From: Hyphomicrobium sp.
GTDB lineage: Bacteria; Pseudomonadota; Alphaproteobacteria; Rhizobiales; Hyphomicrobiaceae
Length of the DNA: 51,122 nucleotides
Direction: 5' to 3'
Assembly: GCA_002928395.1 (NCBI GenBank)
Contig: PEQZ01000002.1
Location: 1-51,122 of the forward strand
Shown piece by piece: positions 41,443-50,750 of the stretch. Position numbers and translations under genes: made by a program. A model generated the notes under the pieces. That model saw only the letters and a list, made by a program, of their open reading frames with translations, did not search any database and was not told where the DNA came from. The stretch's first letter is position 1. Every line of letters begins with the position of its first letter.

Positions 41443-42507
41443 ATGGGCCGCCGCACAACTACCCTGTTGAAGGCCGGTCTCTCGGCGCTCCATTTTTCGG
41501 GCGCCAGTGGACTTGTCTCCCCGCTGACCCGCGGTGTGGGCGTCGTGTTCATGATGCATCGCGTTTCGCCTGAGCCGGTGCAGGCGTTCGAACCCAATCG
41601 CATCTTGCGCGTCACTCCTCAGTTTCTCGAGGACGTCGTCCGGCACGTCATCGAACGCGGCTTCGAAGTCATCTCGATGGGCGAACTGCCCGCGCGCCTG
41701 TCCAGCGACGTCCGCGCACGCCCGTTTGCCTGCTTCACATTCGACGACGGTTATCGCGACAACGCCGAATACGCCTTCCCGATCCTTCGGCGCTATCGCG
41801 TGCCGCACACACTCTATGTCCCGACCGACTATCCCGATGGCCGCGGCGATCTGTGGTGGCTGGTGCTCGAGGCTGCAATCCGCCAGGCTGATCGTATCGC
41901 GGTGCTCTTACACAACGGCCCGCACGTGCTGTCCTGCCGCACGGTGGCTGAGAAGGAGCGCGCGTTTCACACCCTCTACTGGCACTTGCGCGGTCTGCCC
42001 GAGGAGCGGGCGCGCGAGATCGTGGCTGGCATCGCCCGGGACTCGGGCTTCGATTCCAGTACGCTCTGCGCCGATCTCATCATGAATTGGGACGAGTTGC
42101 GGGTCGCGGCAAAAGACCCCTTGCTGACGATCGGGGCTCACACCTGCCGGCATCTCGCGTTGAGCCGCATCTCCTATTCCGAAGCGCGCGGGGAGATGGC
42201 CCAGAGCAGACGGCGCATCGAGGCCGAACTCGGCCGGCCATGTCAGCATTTCAGCTATCCATACGGCTGCGACAAGGCCGCGGGAGCCCGCGAGTTCGCT
42301 CTCGCGCAGGAGTTGGGTTTCGAAACCGCGGTGACCACGCGCAAGGGGTTGGTTCACGCGTCCCACGCGGCGTCACTCAATGCCATCCCGCGGCTGTCTC
42401 TCAATGGCGATTTCCAGGACTTGCGCTACGTCGATGCCATGCTGTCGGGTGTGCCATTCTCGATGTGGAACACGCTGCGCCGTGCCGCGGGCGCCGAGGT
42501 CGGCTGA
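41443..42507 (+). CDS. Polysaccharide deacetylase (NodB-like)
   Basis: FACFTFDDGYRDNAEYAFPILRRYRVPHTLYVPTDY; IGAHTCRHLALSRIS; FSYPYG. Confidence 0.9.
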   Translation: MGRRTTTLLKAGLSALHFSGASGLVSPLTRGVGVVFMMHRVSPEPVQAFEPNRILRVTPQFLEDVVRHVIERGFEVISMGELPARLSSDVRARPFACFTFDDGYRDNAEYAFPILRRYRVPHTLYVPTDYPDGRGDLWWLVLEAAIRQADRIAVLLHNGPHVLSCRTVAEKERAFHTLYWHLRGLPEERAREIVAGIARDSGFDSSTLCADLIMNWDELRVAAKDPLLTIGAHTCRHLALSRISYSEARGEMAQSRRRIEAELGRPCQHFSYPYGCDKAAGAREFALAQELGFETAVTTRKGLVHASHAASLNAIPRLSLNGDFQDLRYVDAMLSGVPFSMWNTLRRAAGAEVG

Positions 42508-42514
42508 CCGCCGC

Positions 42515-42751
42515 TCACGATCGCGGTGTTGCATCCGGCTCTGCCACATCATCGGGTTTCGACATCCACGTGACGATCACCGCTGCCGGCAGCACCCAGA
42601 GCAAGCCGGCGACGACGTAATAGGCCATCTCGACGGCCTTGCTCGCGTTGACCTGAAGCGCGATGGCCACGAACATGGCGGCCAGTGCGTAGACAGTAAC
42701 GAGAACCAGAAGCAGGATCGTCCCGACGAGTTTCCGTGTGCGCGAGGTCAT
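42515..42751 (-). CDS. DUF2842-like small membrane protein
   Basis: 78 aa, two TM segments: MTSRTRKLVGTILLLVLVTVYALAAMFVAIALQ...AYYVVAGLLWVLPAAVIVTWM. Confidence 0.7.
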   Translation of the reverse strand: MTSRTRKLVGTILLLVLVTVYALAAMFVAIALQVNASKAVEMAYYVVAGLLWVLPAAVIVTWMSKPDDVAEPDATPRS

Positions 42752-42896
42752 GTCCGGGTCCGATCATTGAAGGATGCGTATCGCTGGGCGGCGCTGGCGT
42801 GGGGGATATGTCCGCGATGACTGCGCTTGTCGGGCGCATTGTGCGGGTCAGAGCTTGGGTCTACTGGACGATCTGAAACAGGGGTGGATTTCGCAC

Positions 42897-44210
42897 ATGG
42901 CCCTATCGAGGACGCAACTGCACGTAGCGCCGCAGGCGCTCGAGGAAAAGCTTTTGCCGCAGGCGCTCGAGGAAACGCTTTTGCCGCAGGCGCTCGAGGA
43001 AAGGCTTTTGCCGCAGGCGCTCGAGGAAAGGCTTTTGCCGCAGGCGCTCGAGGAAAGGCTTTTGCCGCAGGCGCTCGAGGAAAGGCTTTTGCCGCAGGCG
43101 CTCGAGGAAAAGCTTTTGCCGCAGGCGGTTCGTGCGTCTCCACAGGCGACCAGCGCCCATGATGCCGCCGTTGCGGCATGGCTTTGGGCCATTGCCGCCA
43201 TTGTATTCCTGGTGATCATCGTCGGCGGCGCCACACGGCTGACCGACTCTGGCCTCTCGATCACCGAATGGCGGCCAATCCTCGGGGCGATCCCGCCGCT
43301 CTCCGCCGCCGACTGGCAGTCGGCCTTCGCGAAATACAAAGAAATTCCGGAGTACAAGCTCGTCAATACGGGCATGTCGCTCGATGATTTCAAGGTGATC
43401 TTCTGGTGGGAATGGGGTCACCGCTTTCTCGGCCGCCTCATAGGGCTCGCCTTTGCCGTTCCGCTCGCGGCGTTCTGGGCCCTGGGTTGGCTGCGGCCGG
43501 GGCTCGCGCCCAAGCTCGTGGGCGTCTTGGCTCTGGGCGGGCTTCAGGGTGCGATCGGCTGGTACATGGTGCAGTCGGGGCTCGTCGAGCGGATTGACGT
43601 CAGCCAATACCGGCTCGCGCTGCACCTGACAGTAGCGTTCCTCATCCTCGGCATCGTCGTTTGGCTGGCGTTGGGGCTCGCGCCCGATACCCGCTCGCCG
43701 CGTCTCACCACTTTGACAGGGGCACAGCGTCGGCGGGCTTGGCTGATCGTCGGCCTTGTTCTCTCGCAGGTCGTGCTTGGCGCCTTCGTGGCTGGGACCA
43801 AAGCGGGCCTCTCCTACAACACTTGGCCGCTGATGGACGGACGACTGGTGCCGGCCGGGCTGCTCACGCTAGCGCCCTGGTATGTGAACGTAACCGAGAA
43901 CATCACGGCCATCCAGTTCAACCACCGCATAGTCGCCTACGTCGTGCTGGCTCTTGCGCTCTGGCACGCGATATCGCTGGCCCGCGCCGAGGACGACGAG
44001 CGCATCTCGCGGACGGCGGTGGTGCTTGCGCTCGCTGTCGTGGTTCAGGCGGTGCTTGGGATTGCCACGCTCCTTCTGGCCCATGGCAGGATCCCGATCG
44101 GGCTCGGGCTGGCCCATCAGGGCGGCGGGGCGATCGTGTGGGCCATCGCCGTGTGGCATGCGTTTCGGGTCACGCGCGGGACCGTCGTCAAAGCCCGAGC
44201 ATCAGCCTGA
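42897..44210 (+). CDS. ctaA: Heme A synthase (COX15/CtaA) with repeat-expanded N-terminus
   Basis: GGATRLTDSGLSITEWRPILGAIPPLSAADWQSAFAKYKEIPEYKLVN, WWEWGHRFLGRLIGL, FNHRIVAYVVLAL; preceded by seven PQALEE(K/T/R)LL repeats. Confidence 0.92.
   Translation: MALSRTQLHVAPQALEEKLLPQALEETLLPQALEERLLPQALEERLLPQALEERLLPQALEERLLPQALEEKLLPQAVRASPQATSAHDAAVAAWLWAIAAIVFLVIIVGGATRLTDSGLSITEWRPILGAIPPLSAADWQSAFAKYKEIPEYKLVNTGMSLDDFKVIFWWEWGHRFLGRLIGLAFAVPLAAFWALGWLRPGLAPKLVGVLALGGLQGAIGWYMVQSGLVERIDVSQYRLALHLTVAFLILGIVVWLALGLAPDTRSPRLTTLTGAQRRRAWLIVGLVLSQVVLGAFVAGTKAGLSYNTWPLMDGRLVPAGLLTLAPWYVNVTENITAIQFNHRIVAYVVLALALWHAISLARAEDDERISRTAVVLALAVVVQAVLGIATLLLAHGRIPIGLGLAHQGGGAIVWAIAVWHAFRVTRGTVVKARASA
42930..43118 (+). 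repeat. 7 x 27-bp in-frame tandem repeat in ctaA
   Basis: Unit CCGCAGGCGCTCGAGGAAAGGCTTTTG; copies vary at one codon (AAG, ACG, AGG x4, AAG), followed by a partial eighth unit. Confidence 0.97.
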
Positions 44211-45138
44211 TGTTCTGTACCGCGGCGCCGGACGCGCCCTTGCCGAGATTGTCGAGGCGTGCGACCAGCACGGTATGACCGGCTTCGTCGTTGCCGAACA
44301 CGCGGAGTTCGAGCCGATCAGTCCCGTTCATCGCCTCGGCCTCGATGCGGCCACCGGATTTGGGTTCGTCCGTCTGGCGTATGACTTTGACCAGTTCGCA
44401 CCCTTCATAGTGCTTGGCGAGTGCGTCTTCGAGATCACCGGGTTTCGGACGTCCCGGCAGCGTATCAAGATGCAGCGGGATCGAGACCAGCATGCCCTGC
44501 CGGAAATTGCCGACCGACGGCACGAAGATCGGCCGCCGCGTCAGCTTCGCAAACGCCATCAATTCCGGCACGTGTTTGTGCGCGAGGCCAAGACCATAGA
44601 GCTCGAACGCGGGTCCGGTTTTGGCGACCTCGTAGGTCTCGATCATGGCCTTGCCGCCGCCCGAATAGCCGGAGACGGCATTCACGCTGATCGGATGATC
44701 GGCAGGCACGAGACCGTTCTCCACCAGCGGCCTCAGCAGCGCGATTGCGCCGGTCGGATAGCAGCCAGGGTTGGCGACCCGCCGCGCCGATCTGATTGCG
44801 TTTGCCTGCGCGGGGTTCAATTCGGCAAACCCGTAGACCCAACCTTCGCTGACCCGATGTGCGGTGGAGGCGTCGACGATGCGCGGCGCGTCCTTGCCGA
44901 GGTTTGCCGCAAGAGCCACGGCATCCTTGGCCGCATCATCCGGCAGGCACAACACGACGAGATCGACGTCGGCCATCAAATCTCGGCGCGCCGCGGCATC
45001 TTTCCGCCTTGCCGGGTCGATGCTGCGCACTTGGATCTGAGGCACCGCGGCCAGCCGCTCGCGGATTTCGAGGCCGGTCGTGCCCGCCTCGCCGTCGATG
45101 AAGACGGTGGGTCCGGTCGTGGATTTGAAGTCGGCCAT
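44188..45138 (-). CDS. argC: N-acetyl-gamma-glutamyl-phosphate reductase
   Basis: VFIDGEAGTTGLEIRERL; RRVANPGCYPTGAIALLRPL; VNAVSGYSGGGKAMIE; FVPSVGNFRQGMLVSIPL. Confidence 0.95.
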   Translation of the reverse strand: MADFKSTTGPTVFIDGEAGTTGLEIRERLAAVPQIQVRSIDPARRKDAAARRDLMADVDLVVLCLPDDAAKDAVALAANLGKDAPRIVDASTAHRVSEGWVYGFAELNPAQANAIRSARRVANPGCYPTGAIALLRPLVENGLVPADHPISVNAVSGYSGGGKAMIETYEVAKTGPAFELYGLGLAHKHVPELMAFAKLTRRPIFVPSVGNFRQGMLVSIPLHLDTLPGRPKPGDLEDALAKHYEGCELVKVIRQTDEPKSGGRIEAEAMNGTDRLELRVFGNDEAGHTVLVARLDNLGKGASGAAVQNIRLMLGL

Positions 45139-45218
45139 GCGCCGTCCTCCCAACAAAAGAGCGACCGGAACCTTGGTGAGCCCCGGCCGCAATTCGATGT
45201 CTTCTACGGCTCGGGTCG

Positions 45219-45947
45219 CTATCCGCCAAGTCCCAATCGGCCTGTGATGGCCTTGAGGAGCGTCTCCGAGCAGCCGATGCTGAAGGCCTTGCAGGTGACT
45301 TCGTGGGATCCGCCGTAGATCATGTCGAATGCGACCCACACGATCACCGCGAGGCCGAGCCAGCCGATCCAGGGATACTTGACCAGCAAGCCGGCGACGT
45401 AGTGCGAGGCGACGGCCATGAGAATGATCGCGACGAGCAGACCGATCACCAGCACCAGCGGCGAACCCTTCGCGACCCCAGCCACGGCCAACACGTTGTC
45501 GAGCGACATCGAGACGTCGGCGAGCGTAATTTGCCAGACCGCGCCCCAGAAGCCGAGCTGCGGCCCGGCTGTGCCTCCCATGGTCTGCGCGCCATGGTCG
45601 CCGTGGCCGCCCATGCCACCGGCGGAGACGAGCTGCCGGTACATTTTCCAGCATACCCAGGCGAGCAGCAGCCCGCCGGCTAGCGTGAGCCCGACAATCG
45701 CAAGCAGTTGCGTCGTGATCAGAGCGAAGAAAATTCTAAGTCCGACCGCGGCGGCGATGCCCCAGAAAATCACCTTGCTGCGCAACTCGGGCGCGACCTG
45801 GGCGGCGGCGAGGCCAACGATGATCGCGTTGTCGCCGGCGAGCGTGAGGTCGATCAGCAGGATCTTGATCAGCTCGTCCCAATGAACACGCCACCACGTT
45901 GCGGACGAAAGTTGAGCGATCTCATTCAGTAAGGGCGTCAGATCCAT
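45219..45947 (-). CDS. TerC family membrane protein, copy 1
   Basis: IDLTLAGDNAIIVGLAA; LADVSMSLDNVLAVAGVAKGS; C-terminal GGSHEVTCKAFSIGCSETLL. Confidence 0.9.
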   Translation of the reverse strand: MDLTPLLNEIAQLSSATWWRVHWDELIKILLIDLTLAGDNAIIVGLAAAQVAPELRSKVIFWGIAAAVGLRIFFALITTQLLAIVGLTLAGGLLLAWVCWKMYRQLVSAGGMGGHGDHGAQTMGGTAGPQLGFWGAVWQITLADVSMSLDNVLAVAGVAKGSPLVLVIGLLVAIILMAVASHYVAGLLVKYPWIGWLGLAVIVWVAFDMIYGGSHEVTCKAFSIGCSETLLKAITGRLGLGG

Positions 45948-46070
45948 CGGTTCGGACTCCGGGTTGCCAATTGCGACACGCGTGGCAAACGGAGATCCCG
46001 CCAGATCGACAGTGTGCGATCGATCTAGCCATGGTCTCAATCCCCCCAGCTCGCCGGAGGTGGTGATCCA

Positions 46071-46097
46071 AAATCCCGAATGCAAGGGTCGGGATTT
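46071..46097 (-). terminator. Hairpin between the terC paralogs
   Basis: AAATCCCGA (46071-46079) pairs with TCGGGATTT (46089-46097); minus strand ends in TTTT. Confidence 0.35.
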
Positions 46098-46128
46098 CGC
46101 TCTTGCTGCCCCTGCCTTCGATAAGCCC

Positions 46129-46166
46129 CAAAAAAGCAGTTGGCCCGGGACCAGTGGTCCCGGGCC
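46129..46166 (-). terminator. Rho-independent terminator downstream of terC copy 2
   Basis: GGCCCGGGAC-CAGTG-GTCCCGGGCC perfect stem; TTTTTT a few nt downstream on the minus strand. Confidence 0.75.
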
Positions 46167-46197
46167 GACACCTCGAGCAAAGCCGCAGATCGACCGG

Positions 46198-46932
46198 CTA
46201 AGTTCTGGGGCCCATGCCCAATCGATGTTTGATCCCATCGAGCAGCGTTTCGGAGCAGCCGAAATTGTAGATCTTGCATGTCACCTCGTGCGAGCCGCCG
46301 TAGATCATTTCGAACGAAACCCAGACGATGACCAAGAGGCCGACCCACGCGATCCAGGGGAATTTGACCAACAGCCCGGCGATGAAATGCGAGGCGACCG
46401 CCATCATGATGATGGCCACTGCAAGACCGATCACAAGCACCAGCGTCGAGCCTTTGGCGACCCCTGCCACCGCCAGAACGTTGTCGAGCGACATCGAGAC
46501 GTCCGCCAGCGTGATCTGCCAGACCGCGGCCCAGAACGACAGCTCTTTGCCGGGAGAGACAGCAGCGAAATTGCCGCTTTCGATTTCTTCGAGTGAATGC
46601 TCCGCAGGCCCCGAGATCTGGCGATACATCTTCCAGCACACCCACAGCAGCAGCAGGCCGCCCGCCAGTGTCAGGCCGACGATCGACAGCAGCTGCGTGG
46701 TGACAGCGGCGAACAAAATGCGAAGCACGACCGCCGCTGTGATGCCCCAGAAAATCACGCGCGCGCGAAGGTCGGCCGCCACCTGAGAGGCCGCAAGGCC
46801 GACAACTATGGCATTGTCGCCAGCAAGCACGACGTCGATAATGATGATCTTAGTGAGTTCGTCCCAGTTTGTTTTCCACCAAGCAAGGCTCAAAAGAGAT
46901 GCCAATTCGGTGAAAATAGCCGAGATGTCCAT
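46198..46932 (-). CDS. TerC family membrane protein, copy 2
   Basis: IDVVLAGDNAIVVGLAA; LADVSMSLDNVLAVAGVAKGS; GGSHEVTCKIYNFGCSETLL. Confidence 0.9.
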   Translation of the reverse strand: MDISAIFTELASLLSLAWWKTNWDELTKIIIIDVVLAGDNAIVVGLAASQVAADLRARVIFWGITAAVVLRILFAAVTTQLLSIVGLTLAGGLLLLWVCWKMYRQISGPAEHSLEEIESGNFAAVSPGKELSFWAAVWQITLADVSMSLDNVLAVAGVAKGSTLVLVIGLAVAIIMMAVASHFIAGLLVKFPWIAWVGLLVIVWVSFEMIYGGSHEVTCKIYNFGCSETLLDGIKHRLGMGPRT

Positions 46933-47320
46933 GTGTCTCCCCCAGGTCAGATCCGGCCACGTCTAGCAGTGGCATCGATTTTATTGCAAGCGCATCCGAT
47001 TTCTTGGTTGCGCTACTCTCAACTTGGTCGGCTTTCGACGCTTTCAAGTCACAATCGCCGCCAACAGCGCCTGTTGTGCCAATGCCCGCCCGCAGTCCAC
47101 AACATCCGCGTCGATCACCACCGGCTACTCAGGTTGCCAACAGTCCCGCGGCTTCGGCGAGGTTCGAGGCCGCCGCTTGCTGGCATGCCATATACCGAAG
47201 GCAGTGTGCTTAGTCATCTGACAAGTAGCCAAACGACGACAGCCCGCCAACGCGGCGAGCTGTCGAAGAGTTTTGGCAGAGCCTCTGGGGCTGGTCTTTC
47301 AGAATTCGTGGCCCGATGCC

Positions 47321-47812
47321 TCAGCGCTTCGAGAACTGGAAGCTGCGACGAGCCTTCATGCGGCCGTACTTCTTGCGCTCGACAATACGGCTGTCGCGGG
47401 TCAGGAAGCCACCCTTCTTCAGGATCGAGCGGAGGTCCGGCTCGAAGTAGGTCAGCGCCTTCGAAATCCCGTGACGTACCGCGCCGGCTTGTCCCGACAG
47501 CCCGCCACCCATCACGTTGACCATAATGTCGAACTGGTCGGCGCGGTTGGCGGCCTTGAGCGGCTGCTCGAGCAGCATCTGAAGCACGGGGCGTGCGAAA
47601 TACTGCTGGTAGTCTTTCTTGTTGACGACGATCTTGCCCTTGCCTGGCTTGATCCAGACACGAGCGACGGCGTTCTTGCGCTTGCCGGTGGCATAGGCGC
47701 GGCCGAGTTTGTCGAGCTTCTGCACCCGGACCGGTGCTGCGGCCGCAACGGCGGTGGGGGTGGTGCCGGTGAGGCTGGCGAGATCACCCAGGGTCTTGGT
47801 CTCCTGCGTCAT
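47321..47812 (-). CDS. rpsI: 30S ribosomal protein S9
   Basis: [28 protein letters not shown]...C-terminal [19 protein letters not shown]. Confidence 0.96.
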   Translation of the reverse strand: MTQETKTLGDLASLTGTTPTAVAAAAPVRVQKLDKLGRAYATGKRKNAVARVWIKPGKGKIVVNKKDYQQYFARPVLQMLLEQPLKAANRADQFDIMVNVMGGGLSGQAGAVRHGISKALTYFEPDLRSILKKGGFLTRDSRIVERKKYGRMKARRSFQFSKR

Positions 47813-47816
47813 GGTG

Positions 47817-48278
47817 TCAGACCCTCACGTTCTTTGAGTTCAATTTGGTGACATCGAGTGCGACAGGGTTCTGGGCCTGGTGGGGGTGCTCGGCGCCTTT
47901 GTACACTTTGAGATTGCGCATCAACTGGCGCTGCAATGGGCCGCGCCGGAGCATGCGCTCGACGGCGAGTTCGACCACGCGCTCGGGGAATTTGCCTTCG
48001 AGGATCATGCGCGGCGACCGTTCCTTGATGCCGCCCGGGTAGCCCGTGTGGTGATAGTAGGTCTTGTCTTCCCGCTTGTTGCCTGTGAACACCACCTTGC
48101 CGGCGTTGATCACAATAATGTTGTCGCCGCAGTCGATGTGCGGCGTGTAGATGGCCTTGTGCTTACCCTTGAGGCGGGTGGCGATGATGGTGGCGAGACG
48201 GCCGACGACGAGCCCTTGGGCGTCGATCACGACCCACTTCTTGCCGACCTCGCCGGCCTTGGCCGAATAGGTTTTCAT
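47817..48278 (-). CDS. rplM: 50S ribosomal protein L13
   Basis: [46 protein letters not shown]...[12 protein letters not shown]. Confidence 0.96.
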   Translation of the reverse strand: MKTYSAKAGEVGKKWVVIDAQGLVVGRLATIIATRLKGKHKAIYTPHIDCGDNIIVINAGKVVFTGNKREDKTYYHHTGYPGGIKERSPRMILEGKFPERVVELAVERMLRRGPLQRQLMRNLKVYKGAEHPHQAQNPVALDVTKLNSKNVRV

Positions 48279-48483
48279 ATTGGTCTGCTCCGGAGGGGCA
48301 TCTACAGGGTGGCGCGGGGCCCCGGTGTCGCGCCAGCGGCGCATTGGAACCCATGGGTTTCACCGCCAATCCTCACCGTCTATGGATTTGGACGCGTGAA
48401 GTCAATCGCGGGAGCGCCAGAGAAGCGATAAAAATCAGCGGGTTCGCGGATGTGGTATCATGATGCCGGATTGCGGTATATGA

Positions 48484-48960
48484 TTACCGTGTACTCTCGG
48501 GTGGCATCGCATAGGTCGCCGTCGCGTGCGCGACCATCTCCGCTGTGCCGTCGGAATAGATCGCCACCTCGCCGAATGCGAGCCGCCGACCCATCTTCAA
48601 GAGCCGGACGTGGGCGATGATGTCGCGCGGCTCAGGCCGCGATAGAAAGCTGATCGACAAGTTACTTGTCACCGCCTGCAGCGCCGCCGAACCCTTGCCA
48701 CCGAGGATTGCGACATAGATCGCCACGTCGGCGAGAGTGAACATCGCCGGACCGGAGACGGTGCCACCGGGGCGCAGCATGTGGTCGCCCGCGCGCATTC
48801 GGACCCGCGCGGTTCCTGGCCCCACTTCCTCGATCACGATGCGTTCACCGGGAGCGCCGAGCTGCGGAAAATGCTCCTCGACAAGGTGTGTGATCTCTGC
48901 AACCGAAAGGACCGGATCGGTGGCGTTGTTGTCCACCGTTCTTAATGTCGTCTCAGTCAT
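48484..48960 (-). CDS. PaaI-family (hotdog) thioesterase
   Basis: HMLRPGGTVSGPAMFTLADVAIYVAILGGKGSAALQAVTSNLSISFLSRP. Confidence 0.8.
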   Translation of the reverse strand: MTETTLRTVDNNATDPVLSVAEITHLVEEHFPQLGAPGERIVIEEVGPGTARVRMRAGDHMLRPGGTVSGPAMFTLADVAIYVAILGGKGSAALQAVTSNLSISFLSRPEPRDIIAHVRLLKMGRRLAFGEVAIYSDGTAEMVAHATATYAMPPESTR

Positions 48961-49048
48961 GGGATCGTGTCTCGGTGGGTTTGCGGTGCTTCGGCGGCGC
49001 GATAGATGACAACACGACGGCAACGTTTGCGATAGGGAGGTTAGAGCC

Positions 49049-49582
49049 ATGTGGCGCGGCAGAACAAAGTTCAAGAGCATGTGTGTAGGCCTGATGCTGG
49101 CTGGATTGTCGGCAGCGGTGGGGCTGGTCGCGGCGCCGGCGATGGCGCAGGACATCAAGCAGATCAAGCTCAGTGACCAGCAGGTTCAAGGGTTCATCTC
49201 ATCGCAGAAGGACTTGGCGACGATCGCGGGCAAGCTGCAGTCGGCGAGCGACAAGCCCGGTCCGGCGCTCCAGGGCGAACTCGAGGACATTGCGAAAAAG
49301 CATGGGTTCGCAAGCTTCGCGGAACTCGACGATGTGGCCGCAAACATCTCGATCGTGATGGCCGGCCTCGACCCGCAAACCGGGAGTTTCATCGATCCGC
49401 TGCAGGCTCTCAAGAAGGAGCTCGACGACGTCAAGGCCGACGCGTCGATCCCTGATGCCGACAAAAAACAGCTCATAGCTGAGCTCGAGGACGCGATCAA
49501 AACGACGCCCCCGCTCGAGCACAAGGAAAATATCGAGGTGGTAAAGAAGCACCGCGAAGCCATTGAAAAAGCCATGCAGTAA
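49049..49582 (+). CDS. Conserved-looking hypothetical secreted protein
   Basis: Signal peptide GLMLAGLSAAVGLVAAPAMAQ then helical, charged sequence; GGGAGG-like RBS upstream (gatagggaggttagagcc). Confidence 0.65.
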   Translation: MWRGRTKFKSMCVGLMLAGLSAAVGLVAAPAMAQDIKQIKLSDQQVQGFISSQKDLATIAGKLQSASDKPGPALQGELEDIAKKHGFASFAELDDVAANISIVMAGLDPQTGSFIDPLQALKKELDDVKADASIPDADKKQLIAELEDAIKTTPPLEHKENIEVVKKHREAIEKAMQ

Positions 49583-49843
49583 CCATCGGCGAAGGCCCGC
49601 CGCGGGGATTGCGTACTGTGCGATCACCACGGCGGGCGCCCGAGTTTCCGGACTGCACGGGCTGGTCTCGCTTGCACATTGCACGTGCACCGTCGACATG
49701 ACGCCGATCCTGAGTGTGAACGTGTGCACCGCGGGCGCATGTCACCGCCTCGGCTGGACCCGCTCCCCGCTCCCCCGCTCGGTTGGCGACCGAACGCCCC
49801 GCACCCGGGGACAACTTGGCCCGCGCTGCGGAGGCACCTCGAC

Positions 49844-50716
49844 ATGCAAGACAAGCCCGACACCCACGCGCACCCGAAACCAGCCGCCACCCCCGGCGCG
49901 TCGCCGAATGGGGCGAAGGCTGACGGACCACCCGTCGTGGTCACCCGGCCCGAGCCCGGCGTCGCCGTCGTGACGCTCGACAGGCCGGCCGCGCGGAATG
50001 CGCTCTCCCTTGCGATGCTCGAAGCGCTGGGCGCGGCGATGAGGGATCTCGGGCAGGACGCCGACGTGCGCGCCATCGTGCTCTCAGCCAACGGCCCGGC
50101 CTTCTGCGCCGGCCACGATCTCAAGGAGCTGACCGCGCGCCGCGCCGACGCCGATGGCGGCCGCGCGTTCTATGCACTCACCATGCGGCTCTGCGCCGAC
50201 GTCATGCAGGGCATCGTCAAATGTCCGAAGCCGGTGATCGCGGCGGTGCACGCAACCGCGACGGCGGCCGGCTGTCAGCTGGTCGCGACCTGCGATCTGG
50301 CGGTGGCCTCGCGCCACGCCAAGTTCTGCACGCCCGGCGTCAACATCGGGCTCTTCTGTTCGACGCCGATGGTCGCGCTGTCGCGCAACGTGCCGCGGAA
50401 GCGCGCGATGGAAATGCTGCTGCTCGGCGAATTGCTGAGTGCGGAGGATGCGGCGGACTACGGCCTCGTCAACCGCGTGGTGGCCGACGGCACCGCCATG
50501 GACGGCGCGCTCGCGTTTGCGCGTCAGATCGCGGCGAAGTCGCCGGCCACGGTCGCGGTCGGCAAGGAAGCGTTCTACCGCCAGATCGAGACGACGCTCG
50601 CGGACGCCTACGACTACGCCGCCGATGTCATGGTGCAGAACATGATGTTCGAGGACGCCAAGGAAGGCATCGGCGCCTTCATCGACAAGCGCAAGCCCGA
50701 CTGGAAGGGGTGTTGA
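49844..50716 (+). CDS. Enoyl-CoA hydratase/isomerase family protein
   Basis: VVTLDRPAARNALSLAMLEAL; ANGPAFCAGHDLKEL; KCPKPVIAAVHATATAAGCQLVATCDLAVAS. Confidence 0.9.
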   Translation: MQDKPDTHAHPKPAATPGASPNGAKADGPPVVVTRPEPGVAVVTLDRPAARNALSLAMLEALGAAMRDLGQDADVRAIVLSANGPAFCAGHDLKELTARRADADGGRAFYALTMRLCADVMQGIVKCPKPVIAAVHATATAAGCQLVATCDLAVASRHAKFCTPGVNIGLFCSTPMVALSRNVPRKRAMEMLLLGELLSAEDAADYGLVNRVVADGTAMDGALAFARQIAAKSPATVAVGKEAFYRQIETTLADAYDYAADVMVQNMMFEDAKEGIGAFIDKRKPDWKGC

Positions 50717-50750
50717 GCCAGGTCGCCGGGTGCGACACACAATGTAGCAC

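Noticed and set aside
42930-43118. CRISPR array
   Set aside because: Direct tandem repeats with no spacers, in frame with ctaA.
42748-43179. Repeat-rich ORFs on other frames (PAAKAFPRA, CGKSLSSSA, AAGARGKAF)
   Set aside because: The 27-bp unit is a multiple of 3, so several frames stay open; only the CtaA frame continues into a conserved protein.
43954-45318. 454-aa plus-strand ORF
   Set aside because: Spans the end of ctaA and antisense of argC; no coherent domain.
47004-47213. 69-aa plus-strand ORF between terC and rpsI
   Set aside because: No clear RBS, domain or codon signal; likely intergenic.
45948-47320. yybP-ykoY manganese riboswitch upstream of either terC
   Set aside because: Looked for the conserved loop sequences on the minus strand and found no convincing match; a Rfam/cmsearch scan would decide.
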